Shown piece by piece: positions 24,451 to 38,300 of a stretch of DNA of 60,000 nucleotides. Source of the stretch: Bugula neritina (taxonomy: Eukaryota; Bryozoa; Gymnolaemata; Cheilostomatida; Bugulidae). The stretch lies in contig OZ037766.1 of the NCBI GenBank assembly GCA_964035545.1, positions 18,443,581 through 18,503,580 of the forward strand, read 5' to 3'. Every line of letters starts with the position of its first letter. Within the stretch, counting starts at the first letter, position 1. A program made the position numbers and the translations under genes. The notes under the pieces are model-generated. The model had not been told where the DNA came from, made no database searches, and saw nothing but the letters and a program-made list of their open reading frames with translations.

Positions 24451-27400
24451 TGCAGTATGTTGCAATGTATTTCAGTATGTTACAGTGTATTTCAGTAGGT
24501 TTCAGTATCTTGCAGTATATTTCAGCATGTTGCAGTATATTTCAGGATGTTGCAGTATATTTCAGTATGTTACAGTGTTTTGCAGTATTTTGCAGTATAT
24601 TTCAGTGTGTTACAGTATATTTCATTATGTTGCAGTATGTTGCAGTATATTTCAGTAGTTTGCAACGTATTTCAGTAGGTTACCATATATTTCGGTATGT
24701 TGCAGCATATTTCAAGGTGTTGCAGTGTATTTCAATATGTTACAGTGTATTTCAGTCTGTTGCAGTATGTTCCATTATGCTGCAGTGTATTTCTGTATGT
24801 TACAGTGTATTTCAGTATGTTGCAGTACATTTCAGTATGTTACAGTATATTTCAGTATGTTGCAGTATATTTCAGTGGGTTATAGCATATTTCAGTATGA
24901 TACAGCGTATTTCAGTATGTTACAGTGTACTTCAGTATGTTGCAGTATTTTGCAATATATTTCAGTATGTTACAGTGTATTTCAGTATGTTGCAGTATAA
25001 TTCAGTATGTTACAATAAATTTCAGTGTGTTACAGTACATTTCCGTAAATTACACTATACTTCAGTGAGTTGTAGTATATTTCAGTATCTTGCAGTATAT
25101 CTCAGTATGTTACAATATATTTCAGTATCTTACAGTACATTTCCGTAAATTACACTACACTTCAGTGAGTTGTAGTATATTTCAGTATCTTGCAGTATAT
25201 CTCAGTATGTTACAGTATATTTCAGTATGTTACAGTATATTTCAGTGTGTTACAGTAAATTTCAGTATGTTACAGTGCATTTGCAGATATTACACTATAC
25301 TTTAGTGAGTTTTAGTGTCTTTCAGTATCTTGCAGTATATTTCAGTATGTTGCAGTATTTTGCAATATATTTTAGTATGTTACGGTGTATTTCAGTACGT
25401 TGCAGTATATTTCAGTATGATACAATAAGTTTCAGTGTGTTACAGTACATTTCTGCAAATTACACTATACTTCAGTGAGTTGTAGTATATTTCAGTATCT
25501 TGCAGTATATCTCAGTATGTTACAGTTGATTTCAGTATGTTCCAGTATATTTCAGCGTGTTTCAGTATATTTCAGTATGCCACAGTGCATTTTCAGATTT
25601 TTCACTAAACTTCAGTGAGTTTTAGTGTCTTTCAGTATGTTGCAGTATATTTCGGTATCTTGCAACTTATTTCAATGTGTTGCAATGTAATTCCATATGT
25701 TACAGTGTATTTCAGTATATTGCAGTATGTTGCAGTGTATTTCAGTATGTTACAGTGTATTTCAGTAGGTTTCAGTATCTTGCAGTATATTTCAGTATGT
25801 TGCAGTATATTTCAGTGGGTTACAGTATATTCCAGTATGTTCCAGTATGTTGCAGTATATTTCAGGATGTTGCAGTGTATTTCATTATGTTACAGTGTAT
25901 TTCAGTGGTTTGCAACATATTTCAGTAGGTTACCATATATTTCGGTATGTTGCAGCATATTTCAATGCGTTGCAGTGTATTTCAATATGTTACAGTGTAT
26001 TTCAGTATGTTGCAGTATGTTGCAGTGTATTTCTGTATGTTACGGTGTAGTTCAGTATGTTGCAGTATATTTCAGTATGTTACAGTATGTTTCAGTATGT
26101 TGCAGTATATTTCGGTATCTTGCAACTTATTTCAATGTGTTGCAATGTAATTCAATATGTTACAGTGTATTTCAATATGTTGCAGTACATTTCAGTATGT
26201 TACAGTATATTTCAGTATGTTGCAGTATATTTCAGTGGGTTATAGCATATTTCAGTATGATACAGCGTATTTCAGTATGTTACAGTGTACTTAAGTATGT
26301 TGCAGTATTTTGCAATATATTTCAGTATGTTACAGTGTATTTCAGTATGTTGCAGTATATTATAGTATGTTACAATAAATTTCAGTATGTTACAGTACAT
26401 TTCCGTAAGTTACACTATACTTCAGGTAGTTGTAGTATATTTCAGTATCTTGCAGTATATCTCAGTATGTTACAGCATATTTCATTGTGTTGCAGTGTAT
26501 TTCAATATGTTACAGTGTATTTCAGTATGTTGCAGTATGTTGCAGTATGCTGCAGTATGTTGCAGTGTATTTCTGTATTTTACAGTGTATTTCAGTATGT
26601 CGCAGTATATTTCAGCATGTTACAGTATATTTCAGTATGTTGCAGTATATTTCAGTGGGTTATAGTATATTTCAGTATGATACAGCGTATTTCGTTATGT
26701 TACAGTGTATGTCAGTATGTTGCAGTATTTTCCAATGTATTTCAGTATGTTACAGTGTATTTCAGTATGTTGCAGTATAATTCAGTATGTTACAATAAAT
26801 TTCAGTATGTTACAGTACATTTCCGTAAATTACACTATACTTCAGTGAGTTGTAGTATATTTCAGTATCTTGCAGTATATCTCAGTATGTTACAGTATAT
26901 TTCAGTATTTTACAGTATGTTGCAATGTATTTCAGTATGTTACAGTGTAATTCAGTATCTTACAGTACATTTCCGTAAATTACACTACACTTCAGTGAGT
27001 TGTAGTATATTTCAGTATCTTGCAGTATATCTCAGTATGTTACAGTATATTTCAGTATGTTACAGTATATTTCAGTGTGTTACAGTAATTTTCAGTATGT
27101 TACAGTGCATTTGCAGATATTACACTATACTTCAGTGAGTTTTAGTGTCTTTCAGTATCTTGCAGTATATTTCAGTATGTTGCAATATTTAGCAATATAT
27201 TTTAGTATGTTATAGTGTATTTCAGTACGTTGCAGTATATTTCAGTATGATACAATAAATTTCAGTGTGTTACAGTACATTTCTGCAAATTACACTATAC
27301 TTCAGTGAGTTGTAGTATATTTCAGTATCTTGCAGTATATCTCAGTATGTTACAGTTGATTTCAGTATGTTCCGGTATATTTCAGCGTGTTTCAGTATAT

Positions 27401-27930
27401 TTCAGTATGCCACAGTGCATTTTCAGATTATTCACTATACTTCAGTGAGTTTTAGTGTCTTTCAGTATGTTGCAGTATATTTCGGTATCTTGCAACTTAT
27501 TTCAATGTGTTGCAATGTAATTCAGTATGTTACAGTGTATTTCAGTATGTTACAGTGTATTTCAGTATGTTGCAGTATTTTGCAATATATATCAGTATGT
27601 TACAGTGCATTTCAGTATGTTGCAGTATGTTTCAGTATGTTACAATAAATTTCAGTTTGTTACAGTATATTTCCGTAAATTACACTATACTTCAGTGAGT
27701 TGTAGTATATTTCAGTATCTTGCAGTATATCTCAGTATGTTACAGTATATTTCAGTATGTTACAGTATATTTCAGTTTGTTACAGTAAATTTCAGTATGT
27801 TACAGTGCATTTGCAGATATTACACTATACTTCAGTGAGTTTTAGTGTCTTTCATTATGTTGCAGTATATTTCAGTATGTTGCAGTAATTTGCAATACAT
27901 TTTATTATGTTACAGTGTATTTCAGTATGT
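24451..27930 (+). repeat. 3480-bp tandem duplication, copy 1
   Basis: This is the left member of a direct pair at an offset of 3480 (348 decamers). Matched landmarks are 24697 with 28177, 25227 with 28707, 25615 with 29095 and 27367 with 30847. The pair shares many private variants and differs at scattered single bases, such as CAGGATATTTCAATGCG near 29433 where this copy has CAGCATATTTCAATGCG. Confidence 0.82.
25615..27138 (+). repeat. 1.5-kb landmark block, copy 2 of 7
   Basis: This 1524-bp copy is open for 507 codons in one forward frame, but both other forward frames are also open over long stretches. The predicted peptide is a 20-residue periodic string that only restates the decamer and contains no recognisable domain. 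I treat it as satellite. Confidence 0.75.
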
Positions 27931-30900
27931 TGCAGTATGTTGCAATGTATTTCAGTATGTTACAGTGTATTTCAGTAGGTTTCAGTATCTTGCAGTATAT
28001 TTCAGCATGTTGCAGTATATTTCAGGATGTTGCAGTATATTTCAGTATGTTACAGTGTTTTGCAGTATTTTGCAGTATATTTCAGTGTGTTACAGTATAT
28101 TTCATTATGTTGCTGTATGTTGCAGTATATTTCAGTAGTTTGCAACATATTTCAGTAGGTTACCATATATTTCGGTATGTTGCAGCATATTTCAAGGTGT
28201 TGCAGTGTATTTCAATATGTTACAGTGTATTTCAGTCTGTTGCAGTATGTTCCATTATGCTGCAGTGTATTTCTGTATGTTACAGTGTATTTCAGTATGT
28301 TGCAGTACATTTCAGTATGTTACAGTATATTTCAGTATGTTGCAGTATATTTCAGTGGGTTATAGCATATTTCAGTATGATACAGCGTATTTCAGTATGT
28401 TACAGTGTACTTCAGTATGTTGCAGTATTTTGCAATGTATTTCAGTATGTTACAGTGTATTTCAGTATGTTGCAGTATAATTCAGTATGTTACAATAAAT
28501 TTCAGTGTGTTACAGTACATTTCCGTAAATTACACTATACTTCAGTGAGTTGTAGTATATTTCAGTATCTTGCAGTATATCTCAGTATGTTACAATATAT
28601 TTCAGTATCTTACAGTACATTTCCGTAAATTACACTACACTTCAGTGAGTTGTAGTATATTTCAGTATCTTGCAGTATATCTCAGTATGTTACAGTATAT
28701 TTCAGTATGTTACAGTATATTTCAGTGTGTTACAGTAAATTTCAGTATGTTACAGTGCATTTGCAGATATTACACTATACTTTAGTGAGTTTTAGTGTCT
28801 TTCAGTATCTTGCAGTATATTTCAGTATGTTGCAGTATTTTGCAATATATTTTAGTATGTTACGGTGTATTTCAGTACGTTGCAGTATATTTCAGTATGA
28901 TACAATAAGTTTCAGTGTGTTACAGTACATTTCTGCAAATTACACTATACTTCAGTGAGTTGTAGTATATTTCAGTATCTTGCAGTATATCTCAGTATGT
29001 TACAGTTGATTTCAGTATGTTCCAGTATATTTCAGCGTGTTTCTGTATATTTCAGTATGCCACAGTGCATTTTCAGATTTTTCACTAAACTTCAGTGAGT
29101 TTTAGTGTCTTTCAGTATGTTGCAGTATATTTCGGTATCTTGCAACTTATTTCAATGTGTTGCAATGTAATTCCATATGTTACAGTGTATTTCAGTATGT
29201 TGCAGTATGTTGCAGTGTATTTCAGTATGTTACAGTGTATTTCAGTAGGTTTCAGTATCTTGCAGTATATTTCGGTATGTTGCAGTATATTTCAGTGGGT
29301 TACAGTATATTCCAGTATGTTCCAGTATGTTGCAGTATATTTCAGGATGTTGCAGTGTATTTCATTATGTTACAGTGTATTTCAGTGGTTTGCAACATAT
29401 TTCAGTAGGTTACCATATATTTCGGTATGTTGCAGGATATTTCAATGCGTTGCAGTGTATTTCAATATGTTACAGTGTATTTCAGTATGTTGCAGTATGT
29501 TGCAGTGTATTTCTGTATGTTACGGTGTAGTTCAGTATGTTGCAGTATATTTCAGTATGTTACAGTATGTTGCAGTATGTTGCAGTATATTTCGGTATCT
29601 TGCAACTTATTTCAATGTGTTGCAATGTAATTCAATATGTTACAGTGTATTTCAATATGTTGCAGTACATTTCAGTATGTTACAGTATATTTCAGTATGT
29701 TGCAGTATATTTCAGTGGGTTATAGCATATTTCAGTATGATACAGCGTATTTCAGTATGTTACAGTGTACTTACGTATGTTGCAGTATTTTGCAATATAT
29801 TTCAGTATGTTACAGTGTATTTCAGTATGTTGCAGTATATTTCAGTATGTTACAATAAATTTCAGTATGTTACAGTACATTTCCGTAAGTTACACTATAC
29901 TTCAGGTAGTTGTAGTATATTTCAGTATCTTGCAGTATATCTCAGTATGTTACAGCATATTTCATTGTGTTGCAGTGTATTTCAATATGTTACAGTGTAT
30001 TTCAGTATGTTGCAGTATGTTGCAGTATGCTGCAGTATGTTGCAGTGTATTTCTGTATTTTACAGTGTATTTCAGTATGTTGCAGTATATTTCAGCATGT
30101 TACAGTATATTTCAGTATGTTGCAGTATATTTCAGTGGGTTATAGTATATTTCAGTATGATACAGCGTATTTCGTTATGTTACAGTGTATGTCAGTATGT
30201 TGCAGTATTTTCCAATGTATTTCAGTATGTTACAGTGTATTTCAGTATGTTGCAGTATAATTCAGTATGTTACAATAAATTTCAGTATGTTACAGTACAT
30301 TTCCGTAAATTACACTATACTTCAGTGAGTTGTAGTATATTTCAGTATCTTGCAGTATATCTCAGTATGTTACAGTATATTTCAGTATGTTACAGTATGT
30401 TGCAATGTATTTCAGTATGTTACAGTGTAATTCAGTATCTTACAGTACATTTCCGTAAATTACACTACACTTCAGTGAGTTGTAGTATATTTCAGTATCT
30501 TGCAGTATATCTCAGTATGTTACAGTATATTTCAGTATGTTACAGTATATTTCAGTGTGTTACAGTAATTTTCAGTATGTTACAGTGCATTTGCAGATAT
30601 TACACTATACTTCAGTGAGTTTTAGTGTCTTTCAGTATCTTGCAGTATATTTCAGTATGTTGCAATATTTTGCAATATATTTTAGTATGTTATAGTGTAT
30701 TTCAGTACGTTGCAGTATATTTCAGTATGATACAATAAATTTCAGTGTGTTACAGTACATTTCTGCAAATTACACTATACTTCAGTGAGTTGTAGTATAT
30801 TTCAGTATCTTGCAGTATATCTCAGTATGTTACAGTTGATTTCAGTATGTTCCGGTATATTTCAGCGTGTTTCAGTATATTTCAGTATGCCACAGTGCAT

Positions 30901-31410
30901 TTTCAGATTATTCACTATACTTCAGTGAGTTTTAGTGTCTTTCAGTATGTTGCAGTATATTTCGGTATCTTGCAACTTATTTCAATGTGTTGCAATGTAA
31001 TTCAATATGTTACAGTGTATTTCAGTATGTTACAGTGTATTTCAGTATGTTGCAGTATTTTGCAATATATATCAGTATGTTACAGTGTATTTCAGTATGT
31101 TGCAGTATGTTTCAGTATGTTACAATAAATTTCAGTATGTTACAGTATATTTCCGTAAATTACACTATACTTCAGTGAGTTGTAGTATATTTCAGTATCT
31201 TGCAGTATATCTCAGTATGTTACAGTATATTTCAGTATGTTACAGTATATTTCAGTTTGTTACAGTAAATTTCAGTATGTTACAGTGCATTTGCAGATAT
31301 TACACTATACTTCAGTGAGTTTTGGTGTCTTTCATTATGTTGCAGTATATTTCAGTATGTTGCAGTAATTTGCAATACATTTTATTATGTTACAGTGTAT
31401 TTCAGTATGT
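27931..31410 (+). repeat. 3480-bp tandem duplication, copy 2
   Basis: This is the right member of the 3480-bp pair. It overlaps the start of the 1160-bp tandem pair at its right end, so the two duplications happened in sequence. The later 1160-bp event lies inside this copy's tail. Confidence 0.8.
29095..30618 (+). repeat. 1.5-kb landmark block, copy 3 of 7
   Basis: This 1524-bp copy inside the second 3480-bp unit is colinear with 25615-27138. It is also the best reference for the 70 bp missing from copies 4 and 5: the missing decamers lie between the two TGCAGTGTAT decamers at 29971 and 30041. Confidence 0.75.
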
Positions 31411-31430
31411 TGCAGTATATTTCAGTTTGA
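30271..31430 (+). repeat. 1160-bp tandem duplication, copy 1
   Basis: Landmarks at 30325, 30847 and 31007 recur at 31485, 32007 and 32167, an offset of 1160 (116 decamers). The left edge lies near 30270, where GCAGTATAATTCAGTATG on this side is replaced by GCAGTATATTTCAGTTTG at the start of copy 2. Confidence 0.8.
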
Positions 31431-32590
31431 TACAATAAATTTCAGTATGTTACAGTACATTTCCGTAAATTACACTATACTTCAGTGAGTTGTAGTATAT
31501 TTCAGTATCTTGCAGTATATCTCAGTATGTTACAGTATATTTCAGTATGTTACAGTATGTTGCAATGTATTTCAGTATGTTACAGTGTAATTCAGTATCT
31601 TACAGTACATTTCCGTAAATTACACTACACTTCAGTGAGTTGTAGTATATTTCAGTATCTTGCAGTATATCTCAGTATGTTACAGTATATTTCAGTATGT
31701 TACAGTATATTTCAGTGTGTTACAGTAATTTTCAGTATGTTACAGTGCATTTGCAGATATTACACTATACTTCAGTGAGTTTTAGTGTCTTTCAGTATCT
31801 TGCAGTATATTTCAGTATGTTGCAATATTTTGCAATATATTTTAGTATGTTATAGTGTATTTCAGTACGTTGCAGTATATTTCAGTATGATACAATAAAT
31901 TTCAGTGTGTTACAGTACATTTCTGCAAATTACACTATACTTCAGTGAGTTGTAGTATATTTCAGTATCTTGCAGTATATCTCAGTATGTTACAGTTGAT
32001 TTCAGTATGTTCCGGTATATTTCAGCGTGTTTCAGTATATTTCAGTATGCCACAGTGCATTTTCAGATTATTCACTATACTTCAGTGAGTTTTAGTGTCT
32101 TTCAGTATGTTGCAGTATATTTCGGTATCTTGCAACTTATTTCAATGTGTTGCAATGTAATTCAATATGTTACAGTGTATTTCAGTATGTTACAGTGTAT
32201 TTCAGTATGTTGTAGTATTTTGCAATATATATCAGTATGTTACAGTGTATTTCAGTATGTTGCAGTATGTTTCAGTATGTTACAATAAATTTCAGTATGT
32301 TACAGTATATTTCCGTAAATTACACTATACTTCAGTGAGTTGTAGTATATTTCAGTATCTTGCAGTATATCTCAGTATGTTACAGTATATTTCAGTATGT
32401 TACAGTATATTTCAGTTTGTTACAGTAAATTTCAGTATGTTACAGTGCATTTGCAGATATTACACTATACTTCAGTGAGTTTTAGTGTCTTTCATTATGT
32501 TGCAGTATATTTCAGTATGTTGCAGTAATTTGCAATACATTTTATTATGTTACAGTGTATTTCAGTATGTTGCAGTATATTTCAGTTTGA
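31431..32590 (+). repeat. 1160-bp tandem duplication, copy 2
   Basis: This is the second copy. It differs from copy 1 at a few bases, for example GTTGTAGTATTTTG near 32209 against GTTGCAGTATTTTG near 31049. Homology continues to about 32700, beyond the nominal end, because the edges lie in shared sequence. Confidence 0.78.
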
Positions 32591-32940
32591 TACAATAAAT
32601 TTCAGTATGTTACAGTACATTTCCGTAAATTACACTATACTTCAGTGAGTTGTAGTATATTTCAGTATCTTGCAGTATATCTCAGTATGTTACAGTATAT
32701 TTCAGTATGTTGCAGTATATTTCAGCGTGTTGCAGTATATTTCAGGATGTTACGGTGTTTTGCAGTATTTTGCAGTATATTTCAGTGTGTTACAGTATAT
32801 TTCATTATGTTGCAGTATGTTGCAGTATATTTCAGTATGTTACAGTATATTTCAGTTTGTTACAGTAAATTTCAGTATGTTACAGTGCATTTGCAGATAT
32901 TACACTATACTTCAGTGAGTTTTAGTGTCTTTCATTATGT

Positions 32941-33495
32941 TGCAGTATATTTCAGTATGTTGCAGTATTTTGCAATGTATTTCAATATGTTACAGTGTAT
33001 TTCAGTATGTTGCAGTATGTTGCAATGTATTTCAGTATGTTACAGTGTATTTCAGTATCTTACAGTACATTTCCGTAAATTACACTACACTTCAGTGAGT
33101 TGTAGTATATTTCAGTATCTTGCAGTATATCTCAGTATGTTACAGTATATTTCAGTATGTTACAGTATATTTCAGTGTGTTACAGTAAATTTCAGTATGT
33201 TACAGTGCATTTGCAGATATTACACTATACTTCAGTGAGTTTTAGTGTCTTTCAGTATCTTGCAGTATATTTCAGTATGTTGCAGTATTTTGCAATGTAT
33301 TTCAATATGTTACAGTGTATTTCAGTATGTTGCAGTATGTTGCAATGTATTTCAGTATGTTACAGTGTATTTCAGTATCTTACAGTACATTTCCGTAAAT
33401 TACACTACACTTCAGTGAGTTGTAGTATATTTCAGTATCTTGCAGTATATCTCAGTATGTTACAGTATATTTCAGTATGTTACAGTATATTTCAG
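32941..33495 (+). repeat. 320-bp local tandem duplication
   Basis: The run starting TTCAGTATGTTGCAGTATTT at 32951 reappears at 33271 (offset 320, 32 decamers). It carries the same private order of GCAATGTATTTCAATATG, ATCTTACAGTACATTTCCG and TACACTACACTTCAG variants through to about 33490. The offset is one decamer longer than the usual 310-bp unit. Confidence 0.7.
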
Positions 33496-34176
33496 CGTGT
33501 TTCAGTATATTTCAGTATGCCACAGTGCATTTTCAGATTATTCACTATACTTCAGTGAGTTTTAGTGTCTTTCAGTATGTTGCATTATATTTCGGTATCT
33601 TGCAACTTATTTCAATGTGTTGCAATGTAATTCAATATGTTACAGTGTATTTCAGTATGTTACAGTGTATTTCAGTATGTTGCAGTATTTTGCAATATAT
33701 ATCAGTATGTTACAGTGTATTTCAGTATGTTGCAGTATGTTTCAGTATGTTACAATAAATTTCAGTATGTTACAGTATATTTCCGTAAATTACACTATAC
33801 TTCAGTGAGTTGTAGTATATTTCAGTATCTTGCAGTATATCTCAGTATGTTACAGTATATTTCAGTATGTTACAGTATATTTCAGTTTGTTACAGTAAAT
33901 TTCAGTATGTTACAGTGCATTTGCAGATATTACACTATACTTCAGTGAGTTTTAGTGTCTTTCATTATGTTGCAGTATATTTCAGTATGTTGCAGTAATT
34001 TGCAATACATTTTATTATGTTACAGTGTATTTCAGTATGTTGCAGTATATTTCAGTTTGATACAATAAATTTCAGTATGTTACAGTACATTTCCGTAAAT
34101 TACACTATACTTCAGTGAGTTGTAGTATATTTCAGTATCTTGCAGTATATCTCAGTATGTTACAGTATATTTCAGT

Positions 34177-35275
34177 ATGTTGCAGTATATTTCAGCGTGT
34201 TTGAGTATATTTCAGTATGACACAGTGCATTTCCAGATATTACGCTATACTTCAGTGAGTTTTAGTGTCTTTCAGTATGTTGCAGTATATTTCGGTGTTT
34301 TGCAACATATTTCAATATGTTGCAATGTATTTCAATATGTTACAGTGTATTTCAGTATGTTGCAGTATGTTGCAATGTATTTCAGTATGTTACAATGTAT
34401 TTCAGTAGGTTTCAGTATCTTGCAGTATATTTCAGCGTGTTTCAGTATATTTCAGTATGCCACAGTGCATTTTCAGGTTATTCACTATACTTCAGTGAGT
34501 TTTAGTGTCTTTCAGTATGTTGCAGTATATTTCGGTATCTTGCAACTTATTTCAATGTGTTGCAATGTAATTCAATATGTTACAGTGTATTTCAGTATGT
34601 TGCAGTACATTTCAGTATGTTACAGTTTATTTCAGTATGTTGCAGTATATTTCAGTGGGTTATAGCATATTTCAGTATGATACAGCGTATTTCAGTATGT
34701 TACAGTGTACTTCAGTATGTTGCAGTATTTTGCAATATATTTCAGTATGTTACAGTGTATTTCAGTATGTTGCAGTATATTTCAGTATGTTACAATAAAT
34801 TTCAGTATGTTACAGTACATTTCCGTAAATTACACTATACTTCAGGTAGTTGTAGTATATTTCAGTATCTTGCAGTATATCTCAGTATGTTACAGCATAT
34901 TGCATTGTGTTGCAGTGTATTTCAATATGTTACAGTGTATTTCAGTATGTTGCAGTATGTTGCAGTATGCTGCAGTATGTTGCAGTGTATTTCTGTATTT
35001 TACAGTGTATTTCAGTATGTTGCAGTATATTTCAGCATGTTACAGTATATTTCAGTATGTTGCAGTATATTTCAGTGGGTTATAGTATATTTCAGTATGA
35101 TACAGCGTATTTCGTTATGTTACAGTGTATGTCAGTATGTTGCAGTATTTTCCAATGTATTTCAGTATGTTACAGTGTATTTCAGTATGTTGCAGTATAA
35201 TTCAGTATGTTACAATAAATTTCAGTATGTTACAGTACATTTCCGTAAATTACACTATATTTCAGTGAGTTGTAG
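34177..35275 (+). repeat. Recurring 1.1-kb junction block
   Basis: The block starts at GCAGTATATTTCAGCGTG followed by the TTTGAGTATA variant, and includes a distinctive junction near 34430-34460. It recurs near 17167, 43608, 53597 and 57926; the last four copies of the set share the private TACAATGTAT and TTTTCAGGTTATTC variants, which the 17167 copy lacks. A longer version that lacks the junction occurs at 13367, 24267 and 49798. The five short copies therefore descend from one rearranged ancestor. Confidence 0.72.
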
Positions 35276-35304
35276 TATATTTCAGTATCTTGCAGTATAT
35301 CTCA

Positions 35305-38300
35305 GTATGTTACAGTATATTTCAGTATCTTACAGTACATTTCCGTAAATTACACTACACTTCAGTGAGTTGTAGTATATTTCAGTATCTTGCAGTATAT
35401 CTCAGTATGTTACAGTATATTTCAGTATGTTACAGTATATTTCAGTGTGTTACAGTAAATTTCAGTATGTTACAGTGCTTTTGCAGATATCACACTATAC
35501 TTTAGTGAGTTTTAGTGCCTTTCAGTATGTTACAGTGTATTTCAGTATGTTGCAGTATTTTGCAATATATATCAGTATGTTACAGTGTATTTCAGTATGT
35601 TGCAGTATATTCCAGTATGTTCCAGTATGTTGCAGTGTATTTCATTATGTTACAGTGTATTTCAGTGGTTTGCAACATATTTCAGTAGGTTACCATATAT
35701 TTCGGTATGTTGCAGCATATTTCAATGCGTTGCAGTGTATTTCAATATGTTACAGTGTATTTCAGTATGTTGCAGTATGTTGCAGTGTATTTCTGTATGT
35801 TACGGTGTAGTTCAGTATGTTGCAGTATATTTCAGTATGTTACAGTATGTTTCAGTATGTTGCAGTATATTTCGGTATCTTGCAACTTATTTCAATGTGT
35901 TGCAATGTAATTCAATATGTTACAGTGTATTTCAATATGTTGCAGTACATTTCAGTATGTTACAGTGTATTTCAGCATGTTGCAGTATATTTCATTATGT
36001 TGCAGTATGTTGCAGTATGTTTCAGTAGTTTGCAACATATTTCAGTAGGTTAGTATATATTTCGGTATGTTGCAGCATATTTCAATGTGTTGCAGTGTAT
36101 TTCAATATGTTACAGTGTATTTCAGTATGTTGCAGTATGTTGCAGTATGCTGCAGTATGTTGCAGTGTATTTCTGTATGTTCCAGTATAATTCAGTATGT
36201 TACAATAAATTTCAGTATGTTACAGTACATTTTCGTAAATTACACTATACTTCAGTGAGTTGGAGTATATTTCAGTATCTTGCAGTATATCTCAGTATGT
36301 TACAGTATATTTCAGTATGTTACAGTATATTTCACTGTGTTACAGTAAATTTCAATATGTTACAGTGCATTTGCAGATATTACACTATACTTCAGTGAGT
36401 TTTAGTGCCTTTCAGTATGTTACAGTGTATTTCAGTATGTTGCAGTATTTTGCAATATATATCAGTATGTTACAGTGTATTTCAGTATGTTGCAGTATAT
36501 TTCAGTATGTTACAATAAAATTCAGTATGTTACAGCATATTTCCATGAATTACACTATACTTCAGTGAGTTGTAGTATATTTCAGTATCTTGCAGTATAT
36601 CTCAGTATGTTACAGTATATTTCAGTTTGTTACAGTAAATTTCAGTATGTTACAGTGCATTTGCAGATATTACACTATACTTCAGTGAGTTTTAGTGTCT
36701 TTCAGTATGTTGCAGTATATTTCGGTATTTTGCAACATATTTCAATATGTTGCAATGTATTTCAATATGTTACAGTGTATTTCAGTATGTTGCAGTATGT
36801 TGCAATGTATTTCAGAATGTTACAGTGTATTTCAGTAGGTTTCAGTATCTTGCAGTATATTTCAGCATGTTGCAGTATATTTCAGGATGTTGCAGTATAT
36901 TTCAGTATGTTACGGTGTTTTGCAGTATTTTGCAGTATATTTCAGTGTGTTACAGTATATTTCATTATGTTGCAGTATGTTGCAGTATATTTCAGTATGT
37001 TACAGTATATTTCAGTTTGTTACAGTAAATTTCAGTATGTTACAGTGCATTTGCAGATATTACACTATACTTCAGTGAGTTTTAGTGTCTTTCATTATGT
37101 TGCAGTATATTTCAGTATGTTGCAGTATTTTGCAATGTATTTCAATATGTTACAGTGTATTTCAGTATGTTGCAGTACATTTCAGTATGTTACAGTATAT
37201 TTCAGTATGTTGCAGTATATTTCAGTGGGTTATAGCATATTTCAGTATGATACAGCGTATTTCAGTATGTTACAGTGTACTTCAGTATGTTGCAGTATTT
37301 TGCAATATATTTCAGTATGTTACAGTGTATTTCAGTATCTTACAGTACATTTCCGTAAATTACACTACACTTCAGTGAGTTGTAGTATATTTCAGTATCT
37401 TGCAGTATATCTCAGTATGTTACAGTATATTTCAGTATGTTACAGTATATTTCAGTGTGTTACAGTAAATTTCAGTATGTTACAGTGCATTTGCAGATAT
37501 TACACTATACTTCAGTGAGTTTTAGTGTCTTTCAGTATCTTGCAGTATATTTCAGTATGTTGCAATATTTTGCAATATATTTTAGTATGTTATAGTGTAT
37601 TTCAGTACGTTGCAGTATATTTCAGTATGATACAATAAATTTCAGTGTGTTACAGTACATTTCTGCAAATTACACTATACTTCAGTGAGTTGTAGTATAT
37701 TTCAGTATGTTGCAGTATATCTCAGTATGTTACAGTTGATTTCAGTATGTTCCAGTATATTTCAGCGTGTTTCAGTATATCTCAGTATGCCACAGTGCAT
37801 TTTCAGATTTTTCACTAAACTTCAGTGAGTTTTAGTGTCTTTCAGTATGTTGCAGTATATTTCGGTATCTTGCAACTTATTTCAATGTGTTGCAATGTAA
37901 TTCCATATGTTACAGTGTATTTCAGTATGTTGCAGTATGTTGCAGTGTATTTCAGTATGTTACAGTGTATTTCAGTAGGTTTCAGTATCTTGCAGTATAT
38001 TTCAGTATGTTGCAGTATATTTCAGTGGGTTACAGTATATTCCAGTATGTTCCAGTATGTTGCAGTATATTTCAGGATGTTGCAGTGTATTTCATTATGT
38101 TACAGTGTATTTCAGTGGTTTGCAACATATTTCAGTAGGTTACCATATATTTCGGTATGTTGCAGCATATTTCAATGCGTTGCAGTGTATTTCAATATGT
38201 TACAGTGTATTTCAGTATGTTGCAGTATGTTGCAGTGTATTTCTGTATGTTACGGTGTAGTTCAGTATGTTGCAGTATATTTCAGTATGTTACAGTATGT

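Larger units (their letters stand above)
21777..27935 (+). repeat. About 6-kb segmental block, copy 2 of 3
   Basis: This block aligns with 10627-17035. From about 21970 to 24050 it also aligns with 46801-48880 (offset 24831), and from about 24240 to 27930 with 49770-53460 (offset 25531). The 700-bp step shows that the third copy has an additional segment near 48.9-49.8 kb, which resembles 13.0-13.3 kb and 16.6-17.1 kb. Confidence 0.78.

Noticed and set aside
29095-30618. Protein-coding gene of 507 codons (also at 25615, 51146 and 55475)
   Set aside because: The other two forward frames are also open over long stretches. Related copies carry a 70-bp deletion or an in-frame stop, the peptide only restates the decamer, and no domain, signal or codon bias is seen.
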